DNA of 61,445 nucleotides from Thermodesulfobacteriota bacterium. GTDB taxonomy: Bacteria > Desulfobacterota > UBA8473. The notes beneath the pieces were generated by a model. The model worked only from the letters and a program-made list of their open reading frames with translations, ran no database searches and was not told the DNA's origin. Within the stretch, counting starts at the first letter, position 1; each line of letters begins with the position of its first letter. A program made the translations under genes and the position numbers. The stretch spans positions 1-61,445 of the forward strand of contig JBFLWQ010000022.1 in assembly GCA_040757775.1 (NCBI GenBank), read 5' to 3'. Of the stretch, positions 54,011 through 61,445 are shown one piece after another.

Positions 54011-54041
54011 GGGCAATCCTGTGTGATTGCCCTACTTATTT
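54007..54041 (+). terminator. Terminator-like hairpin between queD and folE2
   Basis: GGGCAATC (54011-54018) pairs with GATTGCCC (54025-54032), extended by GTA/TAC outside one bulge, and followed by TTATTT. It starts at the queD stop and may reduce read-through into folE2. Confidence 0.5.
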
Positions 54042-54070
54042 CAGAAGGGTAATTAAAAGAAAGCATAGAT

Positions 54071-54838
54071 ATGATCGATATTCAAAACCAGATTGACCAT
54101 AGGAATATAGAGATTGAGAAAGTCGGTGTAAAAAATATCAAATACCCGATTATCGTTTTAGACCGCAAGAATAAGACGCAACATACAATAGCTAACATCA
54201 ATATGTATGTCAACCTTCCCCATCACTTCAAGGGGACCCATATGAGTAGATTCATTGAGATACTGAATGAGTACAGGGGAAGAATAAATATCAAAACCCT
54301 CTTCACCATAATTGACGAAATGAAAGAAAAACTCAATGCCAAATCTGCTCACCTGGAGATAGAATTTCCTTATTTTATAGAGAAAAGGGCTCCTGTTTCG
54401 AAAGCAAAGAGCCTGATGGAATATACCTGCAAATTTTGTGCATCCCACAATGAAGAGAGAGATTTATATATTCAGGTAGACGTCCCCATCACCACCTTAT
54501 GCCCCTGCTCTAAAGAAATTAGCCAGGATGGCGCCCATAATCAGAGGGGTAAAGCATCAGTTAAGCTGCGTTTCGAAAAATTCCTCTGGATTGAAGATAT
54601 TATAAAATATGTTGAGGAGTCCGCAAGTAGTGAAGTCTACTCCCTTCTTAAGAGGTCCGATGAAAAATTCGTTACAGAAAAGGCATATTTAAATCCTATG
54701 TTTGTTGAAGACGTGGTCAGGAATGTAGCCTCTAAGCTCGATGCCGATACAAATATTACCTGGTTTAGTGTGGAGGCAGAAAACTTTGAAAGCATTCACA
54801 ACCATAATGCCTATGCTTTTGTAGAAAAGAAGGTTTGA
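54071..54838 (+). CDS. folE2: GTP cyclohydrolase IB
   Basis: A 255-residue FolE2. Landmarks are the VGVKNIKYPIIVLDR start, HFKGTHMSRFIEIL (metal His), VDVPITTLCPCSKEISQDGA (catalytic Cys in the PCS motif), GAHNQRGKASV, and FSVEAENFESIHNHNAYA at the end. It converts GTP to dihydroneopterin triphosphate, with loose metal requirements. Linked to queD, it points to queuosine or folate precursor supply. Confidence 0.95.
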   Translation: MIDIQNQIDHRNIEIEKVGVKNIKYPIIVLDRKNKTQHTIANINMYVNLPHHFKGTHMSRFIEILNEYRGRINIKTLFTIIDEMKEKLNAKSAHLEIEFPYFIEKRAPVSKAKSLMEYTCKFCASHNEERDLYIQVDVPITTLCPCSKEISQDGAHNQRGKASVKLRFEKFLWIEDIIKYVEESASSEVYSLLKRSDEKFVTEKAYLNPMFVEDVVRNVASKLDADTNITWFSVEAENFESIHNHNAYAFVEKKV

Positions 54839-54853
54839 GTGGGGGAGAAATAA

Positions 54854-56062
54854 ATGCTTTCACATGGTCTTCTTGAAAAACTGGTAATAAAAAATAACAC
54901 TAAAATAGTGTATCTCATTTTAGATGGGGTAGGTGGACTGGAAGTGGAAGGAAAAGGGGGAACTGAACTGCAGGTTGCCCATACACCCAACCTGGATGAA
55001 TTGGCTAAAAACTCTACCTGCGGTTTGTTGGACCCTGTTGCCCCGGGGATCACTCCTGGGAGTGGGCCTTCTCATTTCGCTCTCTTCGGTTATGATCCTT
55101 TCGAAAGCAATATTGGAAGGGGGATTCTGGAGGCATCTGGGATAGCTTTTCCATTGACTCCCAGAGATGTGGTAGCCCGGATAAACTATGCAACCATCGA
55201 CAAAGAGGGGAGGGTCATTGACCGTAGAGCCGGCAGAATAAACAATTCTGAAAACAGTAGGATATGTGCAAAGCTAAAAGAAAATATCAGGCTTGGTAAT
55301 ACTGAGGTTTTCGTTGAACCAGTCAAAGAACACAGGGCAGTACTGGTATTAAGGGGAGACAGTCTTGAAGGAGACATAGAAGATACAGACCCTCAAAAGG
55401 TTGGATTATTCCCCCTGGAACCCAAAGCCAATAATCCCGAATCAAAGGCAACAACTAACTTGGTTTCGGATTTTCTGTCTCAGGCAAAATCAATACTGGC
55501 TGATGAAAAGAATGCCAATATGATCCTCCTCAGGGGATTTGCCAGGCACAGAGTCTATCCTTCGTTAGAAACAAGGTTTGGCTTGAAGTCTCTTGCTATA
55601 GCTACTTATCCTATGTATAAAGGAATAGCCCGGTTGCTGGGGATGACTGTTCTTCCATCACTGGAGGGTATTGAGGATGAATTTAAGGCATTGAAAGACC
55701 AGTTTAACAATTATGATTTCTTCTATCTACACATCAAACAGACCGACTCCCGTGGAGAAGATGGGGATTTTGATGCCAAGGTGAAGGTAATTGAAGAGGT
55801 TGATAGCCTTTTGCCCCAGATAACTGAACTAAACCCTGATGTACTGGCGGTAACAGGGGATCATTCTACCCCTGCAAAGTGGGGTGGACATAGCTGGCAT
55901 CCCCTTCCAGTAATACTGAATTCTAAGTTCTGCCGAATTGATCAGGTAACAAAATTCGATGAGATAAGCTGCATCCAGGGAGGGTTAGGCCGCCAGCCCA
56001 CCGTTAATCTTATGGCCATTATGCTCGCCAATGCGGGACGCCTTGCAAAGTTTGGGGCATAA
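54854..56062 (+). CDS. apgM: Cofactor-independent phosphoglycerate mutase (ApgM type)
   Basis: A 402-residue alkaline-phosphatase-superfamily mutase. The YLILDGVGGLEVEGKGGTEL start has the metal Asp, followed by TPNLDELAKNSTCGLLDP, ITPGSGPSHFALFGYDP (catalytic Ser) and GRGILEASG. LHIKQTDSRGEDG (a His) and VTGDHSTPAKWGGHSWHP (metal Asp/His pair) follow. This is the archaeal-type mutase also found in anaerobic bacteria, interconverting 3- and 2-phosphoglycerate. It is 15 bp after folE2 on the same strand. Confidence 0.93.
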   Translation: MLSHGLLEKLVIKNNTKIVYLILDGVGGLEVEGKGGTELQVAHTPNLDELAKNSTCGLLDPVAPGITPGSGPSHFALFGYDPFESNIGRGILEASGIAFPLTPRDVVARINYATIDKEGRVIDRRAGRINNSENSRICAKLKENIRLGNTEVFVEPVKEHRAVLVLRGDSLEGDIEDTDPQKVGLFPLEPKANNPESKATTNLVSDFLSQAKSILADEKNANMILLRGFARHRVYPSLETRFGLKSLAIATYPMYKGIARLLGMTVLPSLEGIEDEFKALKDQFNNYDFFYLHIKQTDSRGEDGDFDAKVKVIEEVDSLLPQITELNPDVLAVTGDHSTPAKWGGHSWHPLPVILNSKFCRIDQVTKFDEISCIQGGLGRQPTVNLMAIMLANAGRLAKFGA

Positions 56063-56079
56063 TACCAGGTTCTGCTTGA

Positions 56080-57486
56080 TCACCAACTCCTTACCCATTC
56101 GGAAACGCTCTTTATCCCTTCGAGGGTTTTCAATTCTTTCTTTATACTTTCCCGTTTTCCCTTTTCGAACACACTTGAGGTAAGTACATCAAACTTGTTA
56201 TCCATCTCTTCCTCGGTCAGAGGATTATGGCTGAATCCTTTGCATGTGGAAGTAATCTCATATTCATTCCCGTCTTTCAAACGGACATTCAGGGGAGATT
56301 TAAATATACCATCTTCCATAAATGCCTTGTCCAGTTCCCTATCTCTCTCAATCTTCACCTTATCCGCCAGATCAAGCATCTTAGTGTCTGTAAGTCTTTT
56401 TTCAGATAGCTGCTCCTTTGGATTTAAAAGATGGCCGTCTACTATCACTGTTGCAAGGATGAAAGGCAGGCTCCACTGAGATATGGTCAGATTTTTTGGT
56501 TTGACTTTCACTTCTCTGGGGACACCCAGGAAGAGGGCAAAATGTGGAACATATGCCGTTATCTCACCTATATCCTCTGCTTCGAATCCATGTTCATTTA
56601 TAAGTTTGATTACCCCATCTGCATACCCCTGGTTATAATGGCAGCATCCATAGTATTTAAATGCCATTTCTTTGATATTCCATGTTTCTCCAAGACCGTC
56701 TACGAGGTCGTCCTGGAATGTCATGTCTCCTGAAAGGGCATTGATAACCCCAAACCGTCCTTTACTATCCCATTGTCCCTCAAATATGGCATGAGGGCCA
56801 ACAAACCCCTTTTTTGCCATAAGGGCATTTAGTATCCCGTTTTGTGATGCCCTTCCAGAGTTCCACCTGTAAGTCCAGTTTCCGTCAATAAGGTAATCTA
56901 TGGTGGCTGCACCCATAGACCCTCCTGCCAGGCCAAAGGCATTGGTCATCTCCTCCTGCTTCAGGTCAAGGAGTTTACCAGAAGCGGCAACTGCACCAAA
57001 GGAAGGAAATATGGAGTTCGCCTCAAAGCCCCTGGCAGCAGTGAAACTCTGGGGTCTCCTATTCATGGCAGATGCAACCCTGGTCACAACCTCATAGCCA
57101 GCCACAACAGAGGTTATAAGGTCTTTTCCTGTCACACCCTCCCGTTCAGCCATAGCCAATGCTGAGGCTATCACACTGCAACTGGGATGGAGTTCCACCC
57201 GTGGATATGTATCACTCAGGTCATAGCTCAATGCCATAACCGCATTTACCATCGCCGCATTGGGAGACGGTACAAGATCCTTATGTACCATAATAGTAGA
57301 CTCCCCTCTCCCTCCAGTCTCTCTAACTATGTCGAGGAGGGCTTTAGTCCAGGGAGAGTCAGCCCCATAAACGGCTATACATACCCAATCGTAGATGCAG
57401 AGTTTAGCCTTTTCAACCACATCTGCCGGAATATCCTTGTATTTTAAATCAACAACCCATTCTGCCAATCTCTCTGCAAAGTACAT
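56080..57486 (-). CDS. MmgE/PrpD family protein
   Basis: A protein of about 468 residues of the 2-methylcitrate dehydratase superfamily. ATG 57486 was chosen because AAGGAGGG lies eight bases upstream; GTG-led extension to 57522 is open. Landmarks are the KAKLCIYDWVCIAVYG segment, AMVNAVMALSYDLSDTY, HPSCSVIASALAMAE, GYEVVTRVASAMNRR and GRASQNGILNALMAKKG. The family covers methylcitrate dehydratase, cis-aconitate decarboxylase and enzymes of unknown substrate. It is 20 bp after a crotonase gene; together they may process a CoA thioester or dicarboxylate. Confidence 0.87.
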   Translation of the reverse strand: MYFAERLAEWVVDLKYKDIPADVVEKAKLCIYDWVCIAVYGADSPWTKALLDIVRETGGRGESTIMVHKDLVPSPNAAMVNAVMALSYDLSDTYPRVELHPSCSVIASALAMAEREGVTGKDLITSVVAGYEVVTRVASAMNRRPQSFTAARGFEANSIFPSFGAVAASGKLLDLKQEEMTNAFGLAGGSMGAATIDYLIDGNWTYRWNSGRASQNGILNALMAKKGFVGPHAIFEGQWDSKGRFGVINALSGDMTFQDDLVDGLGETWNIKEMAFKYYGCCHYNQGYADGVIKLINEHGFEAEDIGEITAYVPHFALFLGVPREVKVKPKNLTISQWSLPFILATVIVDGHLLNPKEQLSEKRLTDTKMLDLADKVKIERDRELDKAFMEDGIFKSPLNVRLKDGNEYEITSTCKGFSHNPLTEEEMDNKFDVLTSSVFEKGKRESIKKELKTLEGIKSVSEWVRSW

Positions 57487-57506
57487 AATAAAAACCCTCC
57501 TTATTC

Positions 57507-58289
57507 TTATCTTCCTTTCCATACCGGCTTCCGCTTTTCTTTAAAGGCGGTCATGCCTTCAACAGAATCCTCAGAACTTGCCAATATAGCCAGTGCATCA
57601 CCGGCATCGGCTATTCCAGCCCTGAATTCCATGGTCAATCCACGATAGAAGGCATCCCGGTTCATCTTCATAACCAAAGGTGATTTCGACGCAAAATTAC
57701 GGGCATATTTCATAACCTCCCCCTCCAGCTTTTCATGGGGGACTGCGTGATTTATCAAACCGATCTCTGCCGCAGTTTTGGCCGAAATGGTATCTCCGGT
57801 AAATGCCAGCTCAAATGCCTTATGTTTACCTACCAGACGGGGTAATAAAATAAGATGCATGGCTGGAACCAGCCCTACGTTAATTTCGGGATAGCCAATA
57901 ACTGCTCTCTCAGAAGCAACCAGCATATCACATGAAAAAGCAATGGAACAGCCAGCCGCAAGAGTGGGGCCATTAAGAGCAGCGATGATCGGTTTGCCCA
58001 TTTTGTAAAGAATCTCGGTCATTTCAAGATAAAAGGTCTCTATAAATCTCCTGAATTCCAAAGGAGATTTCCCACGATATGCGACCAGGTCCAGTCCTGC
58101 ACTAAAAGCAGTACCTGCACCGGTAACAATAATTACCCTCACAGAATCGTCTTTCTGTGCTTTTTCGTAAGCGGCATTAAGATCAGTAATTAGCTGATGG
58201 TTAATGGCATTGCGTACTTCAGGACGATTGAGAGTAATCTTCAGGATGCCAGGTTCAACTATATCATATAGGATAGTCTGATAAAGCAT
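57507..58289 (-). CDS. Enoyl-CoA hydratase/isomerase family protein
   Basis: A 260-residue crotonase. It shows RVIIVTGAGTAFSAGLDLVA (oxyanion loop; Asp in the third helix), IIAALNGPTLAAGCSIAFSC (second oxyanion loop), and IGYPEINVGLVPA, with a Glu at the catalytic site. The C-terminal VEGMTAFKEKRKPVWKGR is typical. It acts on a CoA ester; the specific step is unknown. ATG 58289 follows AAGGAGGGAATC, and the gene is 20 bp ahead of the MmgE/PrpD gene, so they form a two-gene operon. Confidence 0.9.
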   Translation of the reverse strand: MLYQTILYDIVEPGILKITLNRPEVRNAINHQLITDLNAAYEKAQKDDSVRVIIVTGAGTAFSAGLDLVAYRGKSPLEFRRFIETFYLEMTEILYKMGKPIIAALNGPTLAAGCSIAFSCDMLVASERAVIGYPEINVGLVPAMHLILLPRLVGKHKAFELAFTGDTISAKTAAEIGLINHAVPHEKLEGEVMKYARNFASKSPLVMKMNRDAFYRGLTMEFRAGIADAGDALAILASSEDSVEGMTAFKEKRKPVWKGR

Positions 58290-58655
58290 GATTCCCTCCT
58301 TAACCCCTTCGATTAGATAACTGATCCACTTTTATTAAGCCATGATTTTTTGAATTACGCAGATACCGTTGGAGATGAGACGCAGGAAACGCACAAGCGT
58401 TTTACCGTCGATTCTCCAGCAGCTTGTTATACCCATCTTATTGCGTGTTAAATTAAACGTAGAAAATAGGGGACGTACATCGGCTTATAAGTTAATCATT
58501 CATCTATACAAGAAGTTATGGTCTTTGGCCAGTTGTTCACCTCTGCTCACCGCCGCACTGACTGTCGGCTACGAAATTCTTAACATCTGTGCCAGTTGAG
58601 TCTGACTGATGCCTAGCTCCCGCACCGCCTAAAAAAACACATATATAAACTATAG
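58290..58655. other. Repeat-containing gap downstream of the crotonase promoter
   Basis: No intact gene. The stretch 58331-58600 is a duplicated segment (see 60303-60482) and contains the HTH remnant at 58500-58630. A shared motif TTATAAGTTAATCAT is followed by CATCTATACA in both copies. Confidence 0.5.
58500..58630 (-). pseudogene. Transposase HTH remnant, copy 1
   Basis: The minus strand reads RELGISQTQLAQMLRIS, then an in-frame TAG, then PTVSAAVSRGEQLAKDH and NFLYR, then stop. This is the C-terminal helix-turn-helix of REP-associated (Y1-type) transposases (LGISQ..LA..L.IS...VS.AV.RGE..A). The catalytic HUH part is missing. Confidence 0.6.
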
Positions 58656-59113
58656 CTACTCAAAAATTCTCCCCATATTTTTAACTGGCAGGGCAAAAAC
58701 ATCTTTGCTAATCGGGTATATTTCATCCCCCGGATAGATGACAAATCCCTTTTTGCAACGTAGGTCTTTCATACCGTTCCAGAAGCCTTTTTCAACTTTT
58801 GGACTCAGGGAATACTTTATCTCTATAGCGATTGGTTCATTCCTGTGATCAAAGAGCAAAAGATCAATTTCTGCTCCTGCACTTGTTCGATAAAAAAAGC
58901 TTTGCCAGTATTCAGGGATTATGCCGATAATCTGCTCAATTACGAAGCCTTCCCATGAATTGCCTGATGAAGGATGAATTTTTGTGTGAGAATACGTTGT
59001 ATGGCTCTTGCCAGGGTCGTTTTACCAACCTGACGGGGTCCCAGGATTCCAACAACAGGATATTGTTTCAGAGAAAGTTCAGCGGTTTTTTGTGCCTTTC
59101 GTGTTATCATCAT
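58656..59113 (-). pseudogene. AAA_14/DUF4143 ATPase with internal deletion and frameshift
   Basis: From ATG 59113 a first frame reads MITRKAQKTAELSLKQYPVV then GILGPRQVGKTTLARAIQRI (Walker A) and stops shortly after. A second frame continues with HPSSGNSWEGFVIEQIIGII, FYRTSAGAEIDLLLFD and EPIAIEIKYS, the DUF4143 nuclease-like tail. Families of this type are near 380 residues; here about 200 central residues are gone. It is surrounded by the duplicated HTH remnant segments. Confidence 0.65.
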
Positions 59114-59192
59114 TGAATATTAAAATAAACTCTTTCGATTTGCAAGGTTAATTTTGGCAGTAACCCTTGTCCCCTCTATCTCTCTAAATATA

Positions 59193-60302
59193 TCATATTT
59201 TTATAAATATCTTCCTACTATATAGAATTAACAATATAATCCAAAAAATTAAGACATGTGTTACAGCAAATAAAAGTGAGCCATTCAGGTAACCGGCAGC
59301 AGGTACAAATAATTGATTATAAAGCCAATCAACCCCATTGACAACGGAACCATCAGCTTTAGTTATCTTTATTAAGGAAATATAAATTTTCAACCAGACA
59401 ATTGAAAGTACGTATAGAAATAAAGGATTCATGCCAAAGACAACAAACGGAAATGTCCACTTCTTATATCCCTGAACATCTATAAACCATAAGAGAATCG
59501 AAAGAAATATCAACGCCCAACCTGATGTATAAACCACATATGAACTTGTCCATAGAGATTTATTAATCGGGAAAGTTATACCCCAGATTTTCCCAATCAG
59601 TATAGCAGTAACACCCACTAAAAACATACAATAAACAAATGACTTAAGATTGGATTTTGTCTGTAATGATTCACCGGCTAAATATCCAAAAATAGTTGTT
59701 ACAACAGCAGGGAGCGTGCTCAACAATCCTTCTGGATCAAAAGGTATTCCGATTCCTTTCCATAGATGATTTTCACCAAAAATCCTGAGGTCAATAACGC
59801 GGACTAAATTGCTTTCCATACCATAAGGGTCACCTTGGCCAAATCCCAATAATAGCAGCCAATAGATGATTAATATAATCCCTGATATGATTGTCAGTTT
59901 TTTTGAGTTGAAATAAAGACAAAACAATGCAGCTATTCCATATGCGATACCTATCCGTTGTAATACTCCCAATATACGCAAATCTGAAATCCCAGAGTTA
60001 AATGGAAATGCATTTAATGCCAATCCAATCAAAAAGATTATTAATGCCCGTTTTGCTATTTTACTTGTAGCAAATAAAGAAGTTTTATCGTCAAATTTCC
60101 TGAATGAATACGATATAGCAACGCCAACTATAAAAAGAAAAAATGGGAAAATTAAATCCGTGGGAGTGCATCCATGCCACTTTGAATGACTCAGAGGTGC
60201 GTAAACATGAGAGAAGCTTCCGGGAAAATTTACAATAATCATTGACGCAATTGTAATTCCCCGGAAAGTATCCAGAGCTAATAAACGATCAAATTTTTCC
60301 AT
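59193..60302 (-). CDS. NagX/HGSNAT-like membrane acyltransferase (DUF5009 type)
   Basis: A 369-residue membrane protein with about ten helices. The diagnostic start is LALDTFRGITIASMIIVNFP, followed by HSKWHGCTPTDLIFPFFLFI (conserved His in a lumenal/periplasmic loop). The middle region has RALIIFLIGLALNAFPF and the ILGVLQRIGIAYG segment. It matches the heparan-alpha-glucosaminide N-acetyltransferase-like family. The bacterial role is unknown; acetyl transfer to amino sugars is the usual guess. It stands between the two transposase HTH remnants, so it may have been carried in with them. Confidence 0.85.
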   Translation of the reverse strand: MEKFDRLLALDTFRGITIASMIIVNFPGSFSHVYAPLSHSKWHGCTPTDLIFPFFLFIVGVAISYSFRKFDDKTSLFATSKIAKRALIIFLIGLALNAFPFNSGISDLRILGVLQRIGIAYGIAALFCLYFNSKKLTIISGIILIIYWLLLLGFGQGDPYGMESNLVRVIDLRIFGENHLWKGIGIPFDPEGLLSTLPAVVTTIFGYLAGESLQTKSNLKSFVYCMFLVGVTAILIGKIWGITFPINKSLWTSSYVVYTSGWALIFLSILLWFIDVQGYKKWTFPFVVFGMNPLFLYVLSIVWLKIYISLIKITKADGSVVNGVDWLYNQLFVPAAGYLNGSLLFAVTHVLIFWIILLILYSRKIFIKI

Positions 60303-60394
60303 TTTTATTAAGCCCTGAATTTTTGGATTACGTACATAACATTGGAAGTGAGATGCGGGAGTAAATAGGGAACGTACATCAGTTTATAAGTTAA

Positions 60395-60495
60395 TCATCC
60401 ATCTATACAGAAGTTACGGTCTTTAGCCAGTTGTTCACCTCCGCTCACCGCCGTACTGACTGCCGGCTGCGAAATTCTTAACATTGTTGCTACGG
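60395..60495 (-). pseudogene. Transposase HTH remnant, copy 2
   Basis: The minus strand reads VATMLRISQPAVSTAVSGGE then QLAKDRNFCIDG and stop, the same HTH as at 58500-58630. Its 5' part is lost. The surrounding 60303-60482 is a shorter version (about 80 bp missing) of 58331-58600. Confidence 0.6.
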
Positions 60496-60543
60496 TACTT
60501 AGGAAATGCTCTACTGGTATCTACCTCATTTAAAATAACTTTA

Positions 60544-61005
60544 TCAATTCACCAACTCTTTAAGCACCAATGTTTCAATCTCTTTAATCTTCTTTAGTTT
60601 ATAATCATTAGAGAGGAAAATGGTAGCATGGTTCTCAATAGCAGAGGCAATCTGTAGGGCATATGGGGTTCGGATTCCATATTTTGCTCTAAATTCAGCC
60701 CCTTTTTCTGCTGTCTTTGGATCTATATTTACCATTTTGAGGTTAGGAAAATTGTTGAGAAGAAATTTGTAGTCTTTGACTGCCTCTATATTCCGGTCCT
60801 TGATAGGTTTTACCAGGATCTCAGTGAGGGTTATGGTAGATGTAACCCCTTTTGCAAGCCCCTTTTCTATGTAATAAAAAATCGAACTCAGCACGGACAT
60901 GTATGGCTCTTTTGCTTCCATAGAATAGATAAAGAGCATAGTATCAAGCCCTATTACTTGGTGTCTTTTGAACAATTTCTTGATCTTATCATCTATCTCT
61001 CCCAT
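60544..61005 (-). CDS. PIN-domain VapC-like toxin, one acidic site residue lost
   Basis: A 153-residue PIN protein. The acidic residues of the nuclease site are Asp21 (VIGLDTMLFIYSME), Glu62 (TLTEIL), and Asp134 (FLSNDYKLKK). The third expected acid, in TPDALQLA, is Tyr115 here (TPYALQIA; codon TAT, one base from GAT). PIN toxins cleave RNA; the change may weaken or abolish this. It overlaps the AbrB-type gene by 13 bp. It is the downstream gene, as usual for vapBC. Confidence 0.85.
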   Translation of the reverse strand: MGEIDDKIKKLFKRHQVIGLDTMLFIYSMEAKEPYMSVLSSIFYYIEKGLAKGVTSTITLTEILVKPIKDRNIEAVKDYKFLLNNFPNLKMVNIDPKTAEKGAEFRAKYGIRTPYALQIASAIENHATIFLSNDYKLKKIKEIETLVLKELVN

Positions 61006-61232
61006 GATTTTCTTTCCTCATTGAGATAGCTGTCAGTATTCACATCCTTCCAGACTTCCTTGTGCAATCCCATCATATAATTGGTATAATTTTTTGGCTT
61101 GGGGTAGATAATCAAGCTCCCTTCCTTAACCTGCATTAATAACTCGTCACCTGGTCCTATCTCTAAGGCTTCTCTGACATGTTTTGGAATCACCACCTGA
61201 CATTTACTGCTTAATTTAACCCCTACTTCCAT
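60993..61232 (-). CDS. AbrB/SpoVT-type antitoxin (VapB-like)
   Basis: A 79-residue protein. The N-terminal AbrB swapped-hairpin domain reads VKLSSKCQVVIPKHVREALE then IGPGDELLMQVKEGSLIIYP. A short C-terminal tail (NYTNYMMGLHKEVW then KDVNTDSYLNEERKSWER) would wrap the toxin. It binds its own promoter and neutralises the PIN protein. The overlapping ATG gives translational coupling with the toxin. Confidence 0.9.
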   Translation of the reverse strand: MEVGVKLSSKCQVVIPKHVREALEIGPGDELLMQVKEGSLIIYPKPKNYTNYMMGLHKEVWKDVNTDSYLNEERKSWER

Positions 61233-61397
61233 TTTACTTTCTCCTCTGTTTCTTACTTTTTAGATTCTAACTTAATTATATTCAATAGTAAAAACAATGT
61301 CAAATGTTTTTACCGCACTTGTCAGAAACAAATAAACTGTCCTGTATTGTAGCACATAATCTGTCCGGTTTACAATGGTCACCAGTGGAGGTGACGT

Positions 61398-61445
61398 ATG
61401 GGACGGACAGAGATATTACAGGAGGTTCGGAAGATGCGATTTGAA
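61398..61445 (+). CDS. Start of a transposase (ISNCY-like), cut by window edge
   Basis: ATG 61398, preceded by GGAGGTGACGT, opens MGRTEILQEVRKMRFE, the N-terminal text seen in a family of ISNCY-type transposases (MGR.E.L.E.RKMRFEE.YG). The rest is outside. TAGCACATAATCTGTCCGG upstream (about 61350) could be the insertion-sequence end. Confidence 0.5.
   Translation, partial: MGRTEILQEVRKMRFE

Noticed and set aside
58500-58630. In-frame TAG in the transposase HTH remnant as pyrrolysine
   Set aside because: The fragment lacks the catalytic domain and has a sense-codon (CAG) counterpart in the second copy, so TAG is ordinary decay.
1-61445. CRISPR array or cas genes
   Set aside because: No regularly spaced direct repeats and no Cas-like proteins were seen; the dispersed palindromes are far apart.

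Overview
The window looks like a contig from a Gram-negative anaerobe of moderate-to-low GC, most likely a Desulfobacterota (former Deltaproteobacteria) lineage. This is an inference from gene content. Evidence includes LPS-heptose and lipoprotein-export genes (rfaE1, lolA), a complete flxABCD-hdrABC operon, selA with a selenocysteine-type HdrA, a nickel-pincer lactate racemase gene beside a GlcD-type oxidase, and crotonase and SDR enzymes of CoA-thioester metabolism. Both ends run into transposase starts, so the contig probably ends at insertion sequences.

Layout. 0-1.7 kb is a decaying accessory edge: a transposase start, a frameshifted ParE toxin remnant, another broken ORF, a DUF4258/DUF2283 pair and a MITE-like repeat. 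1.7-10.7 kb (minus strand) holds marC-selA-larA-glcD, rpe, an EamA transporter and a P-type Ca2+-type ATPase. 10.9-13.9 kb (plus) holds an SDR, rplM-rpsI and argC. 14-16.3 kb has an FHA-HD-GYP protein and an IS200-type transposase. 16.3-30.7 kb is a long minus-strand housekeeping and envelope block: carD, PIN-TRAM, ispD, ispF, plsC, uppP, ftsK, lolA, rimO, dksA-like, rfaE1, DUF4416, yicC, remA-like, gmk, pyrF. 31.1-37.9 kb is the hdrCBA-flxDCBA operon. 38-49.3 kb has a radical SAM protein, acyl-CoA synthetase-cysS, an RRM protein, an orphan LivK-type protein, trmO, a fluoride-riboswitch-controlled antiporter, tatD, a phosphatase and a MenB/BadI-like crotonase. 49.4-56.1 kb (plus) has a rhomboid protease, trpFBA, an MBL hydrolase, queD, folE2 and apgM. 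56-58.3 kb (minus) pairs a crotonase with an MmgE/PrpD protein. 58.3-61.4 kb is again accessory: HTH remnants of a transposase flanking a broken AAA ATPase and an NagX-like acyltransferase, an AbrB/VapC module and the start of an IS.

Two points stand out. (1) HdrA is split by an in-frame UGA in the motif LDCSA-UGA-ILTP. A bacterial SECIS-like hairpin lies 19 nt downstream, and selA is in the same window, so this is one 656-residue selenoprotein rather than two genes. (2) The 45.2 kb leader has all three helices of the fluoride (crcB) aptamer plus a complete terminator/antiterminator switch. It precedes a Kef/CPA2-type antiporter rather than crcB.

The non-coding space carries several dispersed repeats: a TIR element with ends TTGATGGCTTCGTAAAAAGTC, a 15-bp TCCGCC-N3-GGCGGA palindrome in seven copies, and tandem long palindromes between plsC and ispF. 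No rRNA, tRNA or CRISPR array was seen. All functional calls come from reading motifs by eye; no searches were run.
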